Source: Craspedostauros australis (taxonomy: Eukaryota; Bacillariophyta; Bacillariophyceae; Mastogloiales; Achnanthaceae). From it: a stretch of 64,000 nucleotides of DNA. The stretch is from assembly GCA_026770025.1 (NCBI GenBank), contig JAMXDE010000003.1:3100001-3164000 (forward strand). The letters are read 5' to 3'. The notes below the pieces were generated by a model. That model was not told where the DNA came from. It saw only the letters and a program-made list of their open reading frames with translations, and ran no database searches. Below, piece after piece: positions 37,967 through 48,257 of the stretch. Both the position numbers and the translations under genes were made by a program. The first letter of the stretch is position 1. Each line of letters starts with the position of its first letter.

Positions 37967-39410
37967 GAACAATGCGGGAGGCTGCAGCCATCGGCAGTTC
38001 GATGGCAGCAGCAGCAACATGAGCAGCTGGAGACTACGACAGCGGAAAGAGCACAGATCCCAGCTCGCGCCGCATATCTCAACACAAGATGGGGTAGAAT
38101 AATCGTGTGCCACCAAATAATGAATAGCGTAGAGCAGCTACCACTTGGTTGAACATCATTTTGAACATCGGACACCCTGCCAAGCGTGTTCGTACTCGTA
38201 TCTCGAACGGAATAGTCGTAGAGAGTCATGAGTGGTCCCAGAAACTTGTTCCGCGCAACTCCAAGACACCAATCTCGGATTCCGAAACGCCGGCGTGAGC
38301 GTTGATGGACAAGAGCAGCCAAAGTCCAACACGCCGAATGGGGAACCCAAATGGCGGCGATGCGTAAGATGGGAGTCGTTGGAGCGAAGTTGACGTTCGA
38401 TGGGATCGCCACTGTGTTTGCGATGCGATATTGATGACGCCGGTATTGACGATGACGACGATCTCGGTGTTCGACAGGGAGAAATCGAATGGGCTCCGTC
38501 CCCGATGGCCAGTATTCCTCGTAACACAGTATGGAAGGAATCAACGTGACTCAGTGACCGATGCTTTCGGAGCAGCATCTCAGAAAGCGAGGGCTTGGTT
38601 GGATGCGTCTGGTGTCGGTTTGTTGGGAACTTGTTCGCAAAATGAGTGACGATTTCGACCTCACACTTTCTTTCTTTCTTTCTTCAACGGCGAATCTTCG
38701 TCACGAACGAGAGATAGTATCTCCGAAATCATCAATCCACGCACGACTTCGACTACTTTGTTTCTCCGAAAAAAGGAAATCGGCAATTGTGTCGGCATCC
38801 ACAGAACGAGATGGTTTTGGCGCCAGCGAAAGTCATTCTGGTTGTGTTCGTCGCGTTGTTGCCGAAAAGGTCTTCTTCATGTAGCAAGCACGAGCAACAA
38901 CCGCAGCCGAACCTATTCTCTTGCTTTTGGTTGCTCTTGAGGTTGCGGCACATCATCACAACCACAATCAGGGACATCGTCATCGCCATGACCACCACCA
39001 ACCGCAACATTCCTCCGGTGGCTTTCCGGCATCGTCATCGGCATCGACATCGGCATATGTATTATCTAATGCAATGCTCAGCGACGTGATGCGATCGTGA
39101 GAGCGGAGTTTGCTTCTGGTCAACCCAACCACAACGATGGTGCCCGTGTCCTGTTGAACACCAACGCAGCAGGATCACCACCATCATCATGATCATCACC
39201 ATCATGATCTGATGTAGCATCGTCAAGGGCAGTGGCAACACTTGCCCCACATGCTTCATCACATGCATCATCGGACTACACCTTCTATTCCGATCATCCA
39301 ACACTCATAAAAAGTTTGAGGTGACCAACGCAAACGCAAACAACACACAAGCAACAACACATCGCAAGCGTCAAAATCAAACAACCAAGCCACTACGCGC
39401 CCAAGCAACC
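37967..39410. other. Long intergenic region, low-complexity patches only
   Basis: About 1.44 kb upstream of the vWA gene. It contains (CTTT)n at 38666-38684, CATCGGCATCG-type repeats near 39020-39060 and CATCATGATCAT repeats near 39175-39215. Minus-strand frames at 37951-38544 and 38156-38578 are open but overlap each other and have no recognisable content. The last ~100 bp before 39411 are A/CAA-rich, as in a 5' UTR. Confidence 0.5.
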
Positions 39411-42400
39411 ATGAAGCTTTCTGCAGCATCGTTGCTCGCCCTTCTCGGGGGTGCGGCGGTCGATGCCTCTCCCGAACGTGATCCCATGGCGGTCTCCAAG
39501 CCAACTTGCGCCAAGCCGGCCAAGAGCGGTAGCTGCCATGCGGCCGGTCTCGTCAACGCCAAGGATGAGGCCGTCGTTCTGGCTTCGGAGCAACCGGAGG
39601 ATCCAGAATCTGTCCGCGTCGTCGTCAAGCAGACCTTCTTCGAAGGGCAGGACGTCGACTTTGCGGGTTTGGTGATCCCATCCGTCTACACCAACGGCGA
39701 GCCGGTGTGCATCGAGAACTTCGGGCCCGTGACGTTTGGTTCCAACCTCTACACTGCGGAGGGTCAAGCCATGGACATCATGTGCGACCCGCTCACCAAC
39801 ACGGCGAAGATCGCGATCTACATCTCCGACCATCGTCTCGACGGAGAGAAGCTCGAGGATCTTGCCGAAGACTTCGACGGTCGCTTCCCTGACGAATGCG
39901 ATCTTGGGGAGTTCGTTCCCACGGAGATGTGCACCGTGACCTACGAGATCAAGTGCGGCTGCTCCGAGGATTCCGCTGAAGAGGAAGTGGAGATTGATGC
40001 CGATGCTGATTCCGATTCGAATGATGTCGATGAAGATACCGAACCAGCCGAGATCGACACCAACGTCCAACGCAAGCTGGATGCCCAACTGCGCCCAACC
40101 CCCGCACCGACCGGCTCGCCGACTGCGCCACCGAAAAAGACCAACGCCCCCAGCGTCAGCTTCGAGCCAACCACCAGTGTGGCACCAACTGGCGAGCAGG
40201 GTCCCGGCTGTGACGGAATCACCCACCTTCCAGATGGATACATCGACAAACTTCCATTCTGCTACGATGGCAGCAACTACGATGGAGTGTACCGAGGCCG
40301 CGGACGTGGTCGCGGCAAGGCCGCCACCACCTGCTACGTCGTCAACGAATCCGAATGCGGACTCGTCGATTTCATGATCGAAGGCGCCAACTCGATGGAC
40401 AACTACCGCACTTCCGATGTGTTTGACTGGTACCAGCACTGTGTCACCTCCTACGAGTGCGCTCCCGAGCATGACAAGAACGTAGACTTCACCTACGGAG
40501 CTCCGAACGTCAGGAAGGTGAGCTGGATCAGTTCCAAAGGAGACGTGCCAGGATACTACCGATTCACCCTCGATGGAAACGGCGTCCCAGGCGGCGCATA
40601 CAAGTGGAAGTGCCCAACCAAGGAAGCCGCGTACGGCATGAAGCACTTCACTGACGCCGTGTACAACACCAAGATCCTTGGAGACGGGCGCAGACTGTTC
40701 CAAACTCCCGTCGGAACCTGCGAAAGCGCCGCCCCCTCCGAGAGCATGGTCCCCACCTCCAGTCCAGCCCCATCCCTTCCCGTCGCTCCTGATTGTACCA
40801 AGGATCTTGGCTACCACTTCCCGTACGCAAAGCCAAGGACCAAGGACCATGCCAAGCGATCGTCCGACGGACCATCTGGAAAGACCACCGTGGTGGTCAA
40901 CAAGCATTGCCAGTACTACCTGTACGGAGGCGGTGTCCAGGGTACCAAGTACGTGAACAACGCCGAGGAGCTGGTCGAAGCCTTCGCCGAAGCCTGGGGC
41001 GCAACTCTCATCGACAATGGTGCCAAGTTCGACCCGCTCGCAAGGATGGACAAGGAGAAGATCGGATACGGCTTTTGCAAGGATGAGCCGTGGTGCAAGA
41101 AGGATTGGTGGTACGCCAAGTTCGAACAGCACGAAGGTGTGCTACATGCCGACAAGATCTTCCTTTTCGAGTCCAGGACCTACGTCTCCCGATTCCGCAG
41201 ATTGTTCTTCGAGATCGCCAAGAATGACAACGAGGTCTTCAACACGTACGACGAGAACAACAAGTGCGGCATCTCCCCCATGTGCGTCGACGATGGTTCC
41301 ACCGCTTGCTTTGCCGACACCAAGCAGAGCGACTTCTGCGGCCCATTCGACTTTGTCGTCATGGATGTCAACAGCGACGAGCAACTCCGTACCAACGACG
41401 TGTGGGAATTCTTCACGGATTGCGCAACCTCCTGGCCATCTTGCACCAGACACGATGTCCGCACCCCCAAGTTCGTCTACGGCAAGTCCCCCAAGGTGCA
41501 CACCTGGCGAAGCGGCGACACGCGCGTCATCCGTCTCAAGAGCAACGGTTTTGAGGGTGAGGTTCAGTACCGCTGCACCAGCAACGAGCAAGGTCTGGAT
41601 CTGTACAACTTCGGACGTCAGATGTGGGTCACCGATCTCTTCAAGAAGAAGAAGAGCGAGTGCACTGAAAGCCCAACCGACTCGCCAACTGCATGCCAGG
41701 ACGGATTCCTCACCAAGCCACCGGTCAACATCAACATCGTCATCGACATCTCCTATTCCAGCTACCTCACCCAATTCGGCGGTTCCCACATTGGCGACCT
41801 CAACGGCGACGGCAAGGCGAACACGATCTTGGATGCAGAGATTGGCGCGGTCCTCCAGCTGCTCAAGGTCATCGAGAACTCCGACGTTCTGGATAACGAC
41901 AACGTGGACCTTGGTGTTGTGGTGTTCGAGACCTCCGGCTTCTACAAGGGCGACTACATGCCAGCAGGACGCTACAAGCCCCTCAACAGCAACGGAGACG
42001 GCATCAACCCCGAACTCCTCAAAGATCTCCGCGGCATCCAGACCCTCAAAACGAACGCCACCGTCATCTACCAGAACAAGGGTTTCACCAACTTCGACGA
42101 TGCCTTGGACAAGTCCATCGACTATTTCATCGAGCGAGAGAACGACCCGACCATCAACTTCGACGAATGGACCAACCTCATGGTCTTCCTGTCCGACGGA
42201 GTTCCCAACATTCGCGGTGACGGAGACGAAGAGCCATTCTGCGACCACGGCATCAGGAACTTGAACTGCAACAGCCGAAGGGCCAGGAACAAGGCTGACA
42301 CCGATGACACCCTGCCATGGGAGTCTGGCGAGCTCTCCTTCTGCATGTCCGGCGACGGTGATTGCTGGGACAACAAGTACAAGCCATGTGTGCTCGGATC

Positions 42401-44342
42401 CACATGCGAGGGTGATCGGTCCGTCAAGATGTTCCAGAGCGAATTCGACAGATTGGACAAGTTCGGGCCGGAGGGAGTCAAGCGAATTTCCATCGGCGTG
42501 GGCAAGGCCAGCGACAACAGCATCGGAAGCGGTCTGTACTTGATCGATAACAACCCATTGAAGAAGACCTTCCCCGACCTACTCCCACCGGTCGTCACCA
42601 CCACTGATGCCCTGGCCAACCTCCTCAGAAACTTGTGCTACGAAAACACGGCCAATCCAACCGACCTCCCATCCTCCAGCCCTACGTCGGTCCCATCCAG
42701 CACCCCGACCAACTACCCGACGCACATGCCAACCGCCACGCCAATCAGCGGACCGACCTCCGCGCCCACCAGCATCCCGACTTCCGGACCAACCTCCGCA
42801 CCAACGAGCAACCCAACCGAAATGCCTTCCGACCAGCCCACTGACGACCTGTGCGAGTACACCGTCCTTGACTTTGAGGGTGAGGGTGGCATGGCGCTGC
42901 CAGAGACTTGGTCCAACACCTACGGAATGCGCATCATGTCCATGACCTCGGACGGCGCAGGCAACTTGGCCTATGTCGAAACGGATGACGTCGAGGCTGG
43001 AGTCGCCCTCGCGGTGCCGAATCCAAACTCCGTCGTCGATGAGATGAACCCAGACGGTGGATCCATCATGATCAACCAGGACCTCACCCAGGACAAGCAC
43101 ATGCGCCTCAGCCTGTTTGGTACGGACCAGGAATTCAAGATCATCCGCAGATCCAGAGAAACTACCGCTTCTGGTGAAGTCATCTCCACCGTTGTGTCAG
43201 TCGACGAGTACGACGCGTTCAGTGGCGTGAAGGAGTTCAAGGTTGCCGTGGATGGAATTTTCCAGATCGAGATCCAATTCGAAGGACGTGGCAGTCTCTC
43301 CAAGCTCCAGATCTGCCGCAACCCCAACAGCACCCCAGCACCATACGGCCTTGCCACCAATGGTTCCACCGACACGCCAACCACAACCCCAACATCCAGC
43401 ACAACGGCTCCAACCAGCATGCCAACGTCTGAACCAACTGCCCAAGCGGATGAGCCAACCAGCGGACCAACGAGCGGACCAACCAGTGCCCCAACTAGTG
43501 CACCGACCGCCCAAGCGGATGAACCAACCAGCGGACCCACTTCAGCGCCAACTACCAACTCAGTGGAGGAAACTTCGGAGCCAACCGTCGGCGAGGACGA
43601 CGGCGAATGCCCATCAGGCGCCACTGTCTACAACAGCAAGGGAAACACTCAGTTCCTGGAGAACCCGATCGATGTCGTCTCCTACGATGACACCACCGTC
43701 ACATTCAAGGTGAAGCAGACCTGGACGGAGACAGTCGGATACGTGTACACCGACTACCAAAAATCCCTCTTCGACAGCGAGTGCGTCTTGTTGGAAGATG
43801 TCAACTGGAACGCCGGCGAGATCTTCACAGCCACCTGCATGGAATCAATCAACGCCGCAGTTGTGGACATCTTCGTCTCCGATCCATCCTTCGACAGCGT
43901 CCTCGACGACGCCGAGATTCCTCAGTGCTGCCAGAAGCCGGCTGATGCCAACTACCCCACCATCCAGTACACATTCGAGATCAAGTGCAACGACCCATGC
44001 CCAGCCGCAGCCCGAAAGCTGGCCACTGACGCCAACAAGGGTGATGAAGTCACTGGCGGATACGCCAAGAAGACTGTTTCCAAGCACGCGATCGAAGCTA
44101 AGACTGACGCCACCAACAACACGGTCAATGATCACTACTGCAAGCCAAGCGAGCACCCATGTGGCGACAACCCCAACATGGTCAATATGTGCCATTACTC
44201 CTCCAAGAATGGATACCAGACCTTCTGCGTGGCTGCTTCCGACTCCGACATCGTCGCATACTATCCGAACGACTCCTGCGGACGTTGCCCACCGGAACTT
44301 GTCGAGAAGAAGGCCGCCGTCGATGGCGCGGCCACCAAGTAA
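39411..44342 (+). CDS. Giant secreted von Willebrand A-domain surface protein with PT linkers
   Basis: Single exon, 1643 residues from the ATG at 39411 (MKLSAASLLALLGGAAVDA signal peptide). Domains by residue: A (~65-185, KQTFFEGQDV...AKIAIYISDHRLD...CTVTYEIKC); short PT linker; B (~270-430, SECGLVDFMIEG, YRTSDVFDWYQHC, FTYGAPNVRKVSW); a unique Lys/Trp-rich segment (~460-610); B' (~620-755, DFCGPFDFVVMDV, LRTNDVWEFFTDC, FVYGKSPKVHTW); vWA (~769-1077, MIDAS DISYSS, an inserted EF-hand/dockerin-like loop DLNGDGKANTILD, FLSDGVPN); PT linker (nt 42654-42845); a beta domain (~1147-1305, TVLDFEGEGGMALP); PT linker (43330-43590); A' (~1403-1530, VKQTWTETV, VVDIFVSDPSFD, YTFEIKC); and a final Cys-rich tail. 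It is probably an adhesive or matrix protein of the cell surface. vWA domains bind ligands through a metal ion. Confidence 0.9.
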   Translation: MKLSAASLLALLGGAAVDASPERDPMAVSKPTCAKPAKSGSCHAAGLVNAKDEAVVLASEQPEDPESVRVVVKQTFFEGQDVDFAGLVIPSVYTNGEPVCIENFGPVTFGSNLYTAEGQAMDIMCDPLTNTAKIAIYISDHRLDGEKLEDLAEDFDGRFPDECDLGEFVPTEMCTVTYEIKCGCSEDSAEEEVEIDADADSDSNDVDEDTEPAEIDTNVQRKLDAQLRPTPAPTGSPTAPPKKTNAPSVSFEPTTSVAPTGEQGPGCDGITHLPDGYIDKLPFCYDGSNYDGVYRGRGRGRGKAATTCYVVNESECGLVDFMIEGANSMDNYRTSDVFDWYQHCVTSYECAPEHDKNVDFTYGAPNVRKVSWISSKGDVPGYYRFTLDGNGVPGGAYKWKCPTKEAAYGMKHFTDAVYNTKILGDGRRLFQTPVGTCESAAPSESMVPTSSPAPSLPVAPDCTKDLGYHFPYAKPRTKDHAKRSSDGPSGKTTVVVNKHCQYYLYGGGVQGTKYVNNAEELVEAFAEAWGATLIDNGAKFDPLARMDKEKIGYGFCKDEPWCKKDWWYAKFEQHEGVLHADKIFLFESRTYVSRFRRLFFEIAKNDNEVFNTYDENNKCGISPMCVDDGSTACFADTKQSDFCGPFDFVVMDVNSDEQLRTNDVWEFFTDCATSWPSCTRHDVRTPKFVYGKSPKVHTWRSGDTRVIRLKSNGFEGEVQYRCTSNEQGLDLYNFGRQMWVTDLFKKKKSECTESPTDSPTACQDGFLTKPPVNINIVIDISYSSYLTQFGGSHIGDLNGDGKANTILDAEIGAVLQLLKVIENSDVLDNDNVDLGVVVFETSGFYKGDYMPAGRYKPLNSNGDGINPELLKDLRGIQTLKTNATVIYQNKGFTNFDDALDKSIDYFIERENDPTINFDEWTNLMVFLSDGVPNIRGDGDEEPFCDHGIRNLNCNSRRARNKADTDDTLPWESGELSFCMSGDGDCWDNKYKPCVLGSTCEGDRSVKMFQSEFDRLDKFGPEGVKRISIGVGKASDNSIGSGLYLIDNNPLKKTFPDLLPPVVTTTDALANLLRNLCYENTANPTDLPSSSPTSVPSSTPTNYPTHMPTATPISGPTSAPTSIPTSGPTSAPTSNPTEMPSDQPTDDLCEYTVLDFEGEGGMALPETWSNTYGMRIMSMTSDGAGNLAYVETDDVEAGVALAVPNPNSVVDEMNPDGGSIMINQDLTQDKHMRLSLFGTDQEFKIIRRSRETTASGEVISTVVSVDEYDAFSGVKEFKVAVDGIFQIEIQFEGRGSLSKLQICRNPNSTPAPYGLATNGSTDTPTTTPTSSTTAPTSMPTSEPTAQADEPTSGPTSGPTSAPTSAPTAQADEPTSGPTSAPTTNSVEETSEPTVGEDDGECPSGATVYNSKGNTQFLENPIDVVSYDDTTVTFKVKQTWTETVGYVYTDYQKSLFDSECVLLEDVNWNAGEIFTATCMESINAAVVDIFVSDPSFDSVLDDAEIPQCCQKPADANYPTIQYTFEIKCNDPCPAAARKLATDANKGDEVTGGYAKKTVSKHAIEAKTDATNNTVNDHYCKPSEHPCGDNPNMVNMCHYSSKNGYQTFCVAASDSDIVAYYPNDSCGRCPPELVEKKAAVDGAATK

Positions 44343-45089
44343 GCGATGACATGCATGCACAACCCGATGGACGGAGATGCCGATCTTGCGGCATTTCTTT
44401 CACATTGGAGGGTGCAACAACACGCAAAGATGGCCTGCTCATACGAGTGGACATGAGCCAAAGGACCAAAGAAACAGCCGAACCAAATCAAGTCAAATCA
44501 AACCACACGATTGTTCCCAATCGCACCAACGACGATCGTTGAATCGATGAACAAATGAACACAAACAAGAAAATAGAAGACAAAAAGAAAGAGGGAAGCA
44601 CAGAGCGACATCGACGACCCTGGGCTACGATACCATACATAGAAAAGATAATACAACACAGCAATATAAACCACAAACAAAAACCAAAATGGGCTTGCCC
44701 TTTCCCTCGACTTTCACCGCAAGTCAATGATTGGGTATTTCTCTAGACTATTCGTCTAGCCTTGATTGTTAACACGACTTGGCAAAAATGACACCTCAAC
44801 TGAACAAAGAACACGATCACAAGAAGAGGAAGGAGAACGGCGATTCTGAGAGGAAGCAGCTGTTGCGCGAAGGCATTGCCCAACAAAAGACAGACACATG
44901 GTTGTCGTCGCAGAAACAATGATTCAACAGGAGATTCGTGGGCGCCACCACCACCTTCACACAGAGATGGACATTCGGCACAAAGGAAACATTGAACAAC
45001 CACACACGTTTCCACAAACAGAGACCATAAATTGAACAAAAGCAGAAGAGCAACATCAACAGTTGCAACCGACCAAGGAACGAGACGAC
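44343..45089. other. Intergenic region, nothing recognised
   Basis: About 750 bp between two plus-strand genes; A-rich around 44550-44690. It holds the 3' UTR of the vWA gene and the promoter of the MgtC-like gene. Confidence 0.6.
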
Positions 45090-46269
45090 ATGACACTCGA
45101 TCCCAGAACGGTATCCTTGAGCAAAAGCAGCATGAACGAAGGATACTTCACCGAGTTCACGGCACAAAAGGTGGGTCTCGTTCGGTGAATCTGAGGAATA
45201 CACAACAGATTATCATACCCGACATAGAAGTACTATTATGTTTTACGATAAGTGTGCAGGCGCAACAACGACAGAAGGAGCCGGAAGAGCAGGAGAGGAC
45301 CGCACAGCTCGTTTTGCTCCACGGAACTTCCATTCCAGCGCTTCGCATGTCGATGGCGCCATTTCAATGTTTGCATCCTCACAATAGCAATGGGCGTGCC
45401 AACTGCCCCTCAGCGTCTCTCACATCTTCAAGATGATACTACTCTGTTTTGAATTCCTCGTGCAGGCCTTCTTTTACATTGCCATCTGCGTATACGTGGT
45501 GGTAGTGTCCTTCATGGCGGTGCTGGAGCCGTTCATGCCATTGGAATGTGACCTGCCAGACATCGAATACAGCTTCTCCAACCCCGCCTTCAACGCCAAC
45601 CCTTGCCAGCAGGTGCGGTACGCGGTGTTGCTGGGGTTCAATCGCGAGGAATGCTCCTTCGGCCGTCGGTTGTTGGCGTCGATCCTGATGGGTGGCATCA
45701 TCGGTTGGGAACGACGCCAGGCAGATCGTCCGGCCGGCATCCGCACGATGGCGTTGGTCAGCCTGGGCTCATGCCTCTTCACGATCAACTCCGCCAACGC
45801 CTTCTTGAACGGACCCATGTCGTGGGATTCATCGCGTGTGTCGGCAGCCATTCCGTCCGGCGTGGGATTCCTGGGTGCTGGCCTCATCTTCAAGAAGGAG
45901 GAGAAATCGGATGACGGCGAATCCAATCACATCGTGCACGGGCTCACGACGGCGGCATCGCTCTGGCTTTCGGCAGCCGTGGGCATCGCATGCGGCGGTG
46001 AATTGTACATGGCAGCGAGCTTCGGCACCGCCCTGATGTTGATCCTGTTGCGGTTTGGACCACGCCAGCGCGACGACGATGACGGTGACATTCCCGTCGA
46101 TTCCTTCCGCGAGGAGGAAATGGAGAACGGATCCTCCTTCCAACGACCCAACCAGACGTACAACAGCATATCCGAGTCAATGGGAAGCATGGGCGAAATG
46201 GCGTCCTTGACCAAGTCCACGAGAGCAGCGATACTCAAGAAACGCGCAAGCTTGGCCACCATCAACTAG
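45090..46269 (+). CDS. MgtC/SapB-family membrane protein
   Basis: Best read as two exons: 45090-45170 (MTLDPRTVSLSKS...FTAQK) and 45466-46269, with an intron at 45171-45465 (GTGGGT...GTGCAG, phase 0); 294 residues. A one-exon alternative starts at the ATG at 45433. Membrane segments: FFYIAICVYVVVVSFMAVL, then the MgtC core RRLLASILMGGIIGWERR, RPAGIRTMALVSLGSCLFTI, RVSAAIPSGVGFLGAGLIF, HGLTTAASLWLSAAVGIACGG and MAASFGTALMLILLRFG. The GWER and AGIRT signatures are intact. Bacterial MgtC affects magnesium starvation and virulence by restraining the F-type ATPase; eukaryotic members are little studied. The C-terminus is an acidic, Ser/Met-rich cytosolic tail of ~75 residues not found in bacteria. 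Probably an ancient acquisition from bacteria. Confidence 0.85.
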
Positions 46270-46601
46270 GGCAATGCTGACTTATCAGCCTGTGCGCGCA
46301 GTCATGCTTGCTTGTACTCACACGGTGGAATGGGCGCAGAGCTATTCAGACGAGTGACCTCTACAAGACCTATGGATGGGAAGCGAGATCGACGTCGCAC
46401 CAGCCATACAAGGAGCGATACCAGCGACAGCACTATCATCGTCATCATCGTTTTCTTTTAACGGTGGACGTTTCTGTTGCCATGGCCCTCGTCACTTGAG
46501 GACAACCAGAGGCGGCAGGACCCTGCACATCAACAGGATGCAGATCGGATGACACGACACACTCCCGTCTCGTCTCATCTCGACACGTGCTTTATGTTCG
46601 A
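46270..46601. other. Short intergenic region between convergent genes
   Basis: About 330 bp of 3' flanking sequence. Nothing recognised. Confidence 0.6.
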
Positions 46602-48257
46602 TTAGATGGGAGGCATGTACCGAGCATCCCGCACAGCTGGCTTGCCATCGACTGCCAACCATGGATGCATTTCAAAACCCATCAACTCGGCCAGCTTATG
46701 CCGTCGGATTCCATACATGCCCGCAAGCGCATGTATCCTCGATTGGATCTCGGCCTTTCCATCGGTGGACATGGCAGACGGCTTGTCTTTCACGGCAGTG
46801 ATCATCACATTCTTGCTTGTGTGTTCGCCGCCAATAAATTCAAACACCTGGACTTTGTATCCGGCCCATTCCAACAGTAATGCTCGTAGTGAGTCCGTCA
46901 CAGTTTCCGATATCCGCTCTCTGTATATTCCATGCCGCAAGACATCCCCCATCGCATGGTCTGCTTTCGTTGTTTGATAGTGCTGATCGAGCTGTGACCG
47001 CACCTCCTTGTGACAGCATGGTGCCACCACGATCAAATCGCTCCGCCGCAGCACGCCTGACCACAGAGCGTCATCCGTCGCCGTGTCGCATGCATGCAAG
47101 GCGATGACCACATCGAATACCGTCGATTCCATTCCTTCTGTCGCCGTTGCTACAAAATCTTCAATCGTCCCCACATCGAAGGATAAGGAGTCGAATGCAC
47201 CGCCCAACTCCTTGGCGATCTTAGAGACCTCGAGCATCAGTTTCGGTCGCACGTCAATGCCTCGAGAATGGACCTTGGGAAAGCGTTCGCATAAATAGGA
47301 ATGCAACGCAAAGGTCAAGTAACCACGTCCGCATCCCATGTCCATCACCGAAACCGCCGCAGCGGGTGCGTTGGGGACGAGATTTCCCACAATCTCCACG
47401 AATTTCTGACACTGTTTCAATTTCTTCTTCATCCCGGCACGTGGTTTGCCGTCGGGATGAGTGACGCCGAGCGCATTGAAGAATGTAGCATCAGGTGGCA
47501 ACGGGACATTCTTCTTGCGATCATGAGATAGCGGCTGCGTCGTTTGCGATGTGGTGGTGTTCGACTTCTTGTTCTTGGTTTGTTTGAGTTTGGGCTTGTT
47601 CGTGGACAGCTGCATGTCGTACACGTTGGCATTCGTTTGCAATTCACCACCTTGGATGGGATTGGAAACCACCGCTTCTGCGCCCCATTCCGAAGCCAAG
47701 ATGGATGGATCCAAAATGATATCGGCGATGATCTGGGAGATGTCGTCGGGCGGGAAGTTCTTGGCAATGTCCGTGGCACCATGGTACTTGCACGTGAGCT
47801 GGATGGCCGGTTCGGATGTCTTGGGCATAGCGATCAGCCGCCCTTGAATCTGACGGATTGCGCCGCGGTACTCGGCAATATCTGACCCTTTCTTGCGCTT
47901 GACGCCACGCAATGTCAGCGATTGGAAGGTCTCATCAGTCACCGAATCGTGCAACGCGTGGACAAAGTCAGAAACGACACTCTTGACTCTCTCCGTGTGC
48001 AACTGCGGTGTGCCAGTTGTAGTTGTGGTTGTAGTGCCTGCGGCTGTTGGATAGTCATGAAGCGAAGAGAATAGCGGTGCTGCTAGTATGGCAGACGCCT
48101 GTTGGTAGCCTCTGTGCGGACAGTGACGATGGCGGAATTCATGGCTCGACCCTCGCGGTTGAAGAGTGCTCACTTCGAATGCAAACGCATGATTCCTGGC
48201 GACCTTTGAAAACGTGAGCCAAATGACGATCAGGATGAGACTGCTGTTGGTGCTCAT
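46602..48257 (-). CDS. SAM-dependent methyltransferase (Methyltransf_32-like), predicted plastid precursor
   Basis: Single exon, 551 residues using the ATG at 48257; the frame is open to 48500 but that part only translates a tandem repeat (THHVTHHV). Residues 1-24 are a signal peptide (LILIVIWLTF) ending RNHA before FAF, an ASAFAP-type plastid signal. The C-terminal half is a Rossmann methyltransferase: KKKLKQCQKFVEIV helix, SAM motif VMDMGCGRGYLTFAL, acidic strand SRGIDVRP, VFDVVIALHACDTATDDAL, and IVVAPCCHKEVR, the Cys-Cys-His motif of the Methyltransf_32 family (also in METTL25-like proteins). The N-terminal half (FQSLTLRGVKRKKGSDIAEYRGAI, read as TLRGVKRKKG and IAEYRGAI) is a separate conserved-looking domain, perhaps RNA-binding. 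Substrate unknown. Confidence 0.85.
   Translation of the reverse strand: MSTNSSLILIVIWLTFSKVARNHAFAFEVSTLQPRGSSHEFRHRHCPHRGYQQASAILAAPLFSSLHDYPTAAGTTTTTTTGTPQLHTERVKSVVSDFVHALHDSVTDETFQSLTLRGVKRKKGSDIAEYRGAIRQIQGRLIAMPKTSEPAIQLTCKYHGATDIAKNFPPDDISQIIADIILDPSILASEWGAEAVVSNPIQGGELQTNANVYDMQLSTNKPKLKQTKNKKSNTTTSQTTQPLSHDRKKNVPLPPDATFFNALGVTHPDGKPRAGMKKKLKQCQKFVEIVGNLVPNAPAAAVSVMDMGCGRGYLTFALHSYLCERFPKVHSRGIDVRPKLMLEVSKIAKELGGAFDSLSFDVGTIEDFVATATEGMESTVFDVVIALHACDTATDDALWSGVLRRSDLIVVAPCCHKEVRSQLDQHYQTTKADHAMGDVLRHGIYRERISETVTDSLRALLLEWAGYKVQVFEFIGGEHTSKNVMITAVKDKPSAMSTDGKAEIQSRIHALAGMYGIRRHKLAELMGFEMHPWLAVDGKPAVRDARYMPPI

Noticed and set aside
37951-38578. Two overlapping minus-strand ORFs downstream of the ZIF-like transporter
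   Set aside because: They overlap in different frames, partly lie inside the transporter 3' end, and contain Cys and His runs from low-complexity DNA.
39393-41132. 579-codon minus-strand ORF opposite the vWA gene
   Set aside because: Caused by the strong codon bias of the plus-strand gene, whose domains and Cys patterns are coherent on the plus strand.
45433-46269. Single-exon start for the MgtC-like gene at 45433
   Set aside because: Possible, but a GTGCAG acceptor sits inside the first codons and a good in-frame first exon with a GT donor exists at 45090-45170; kept as alternative only.
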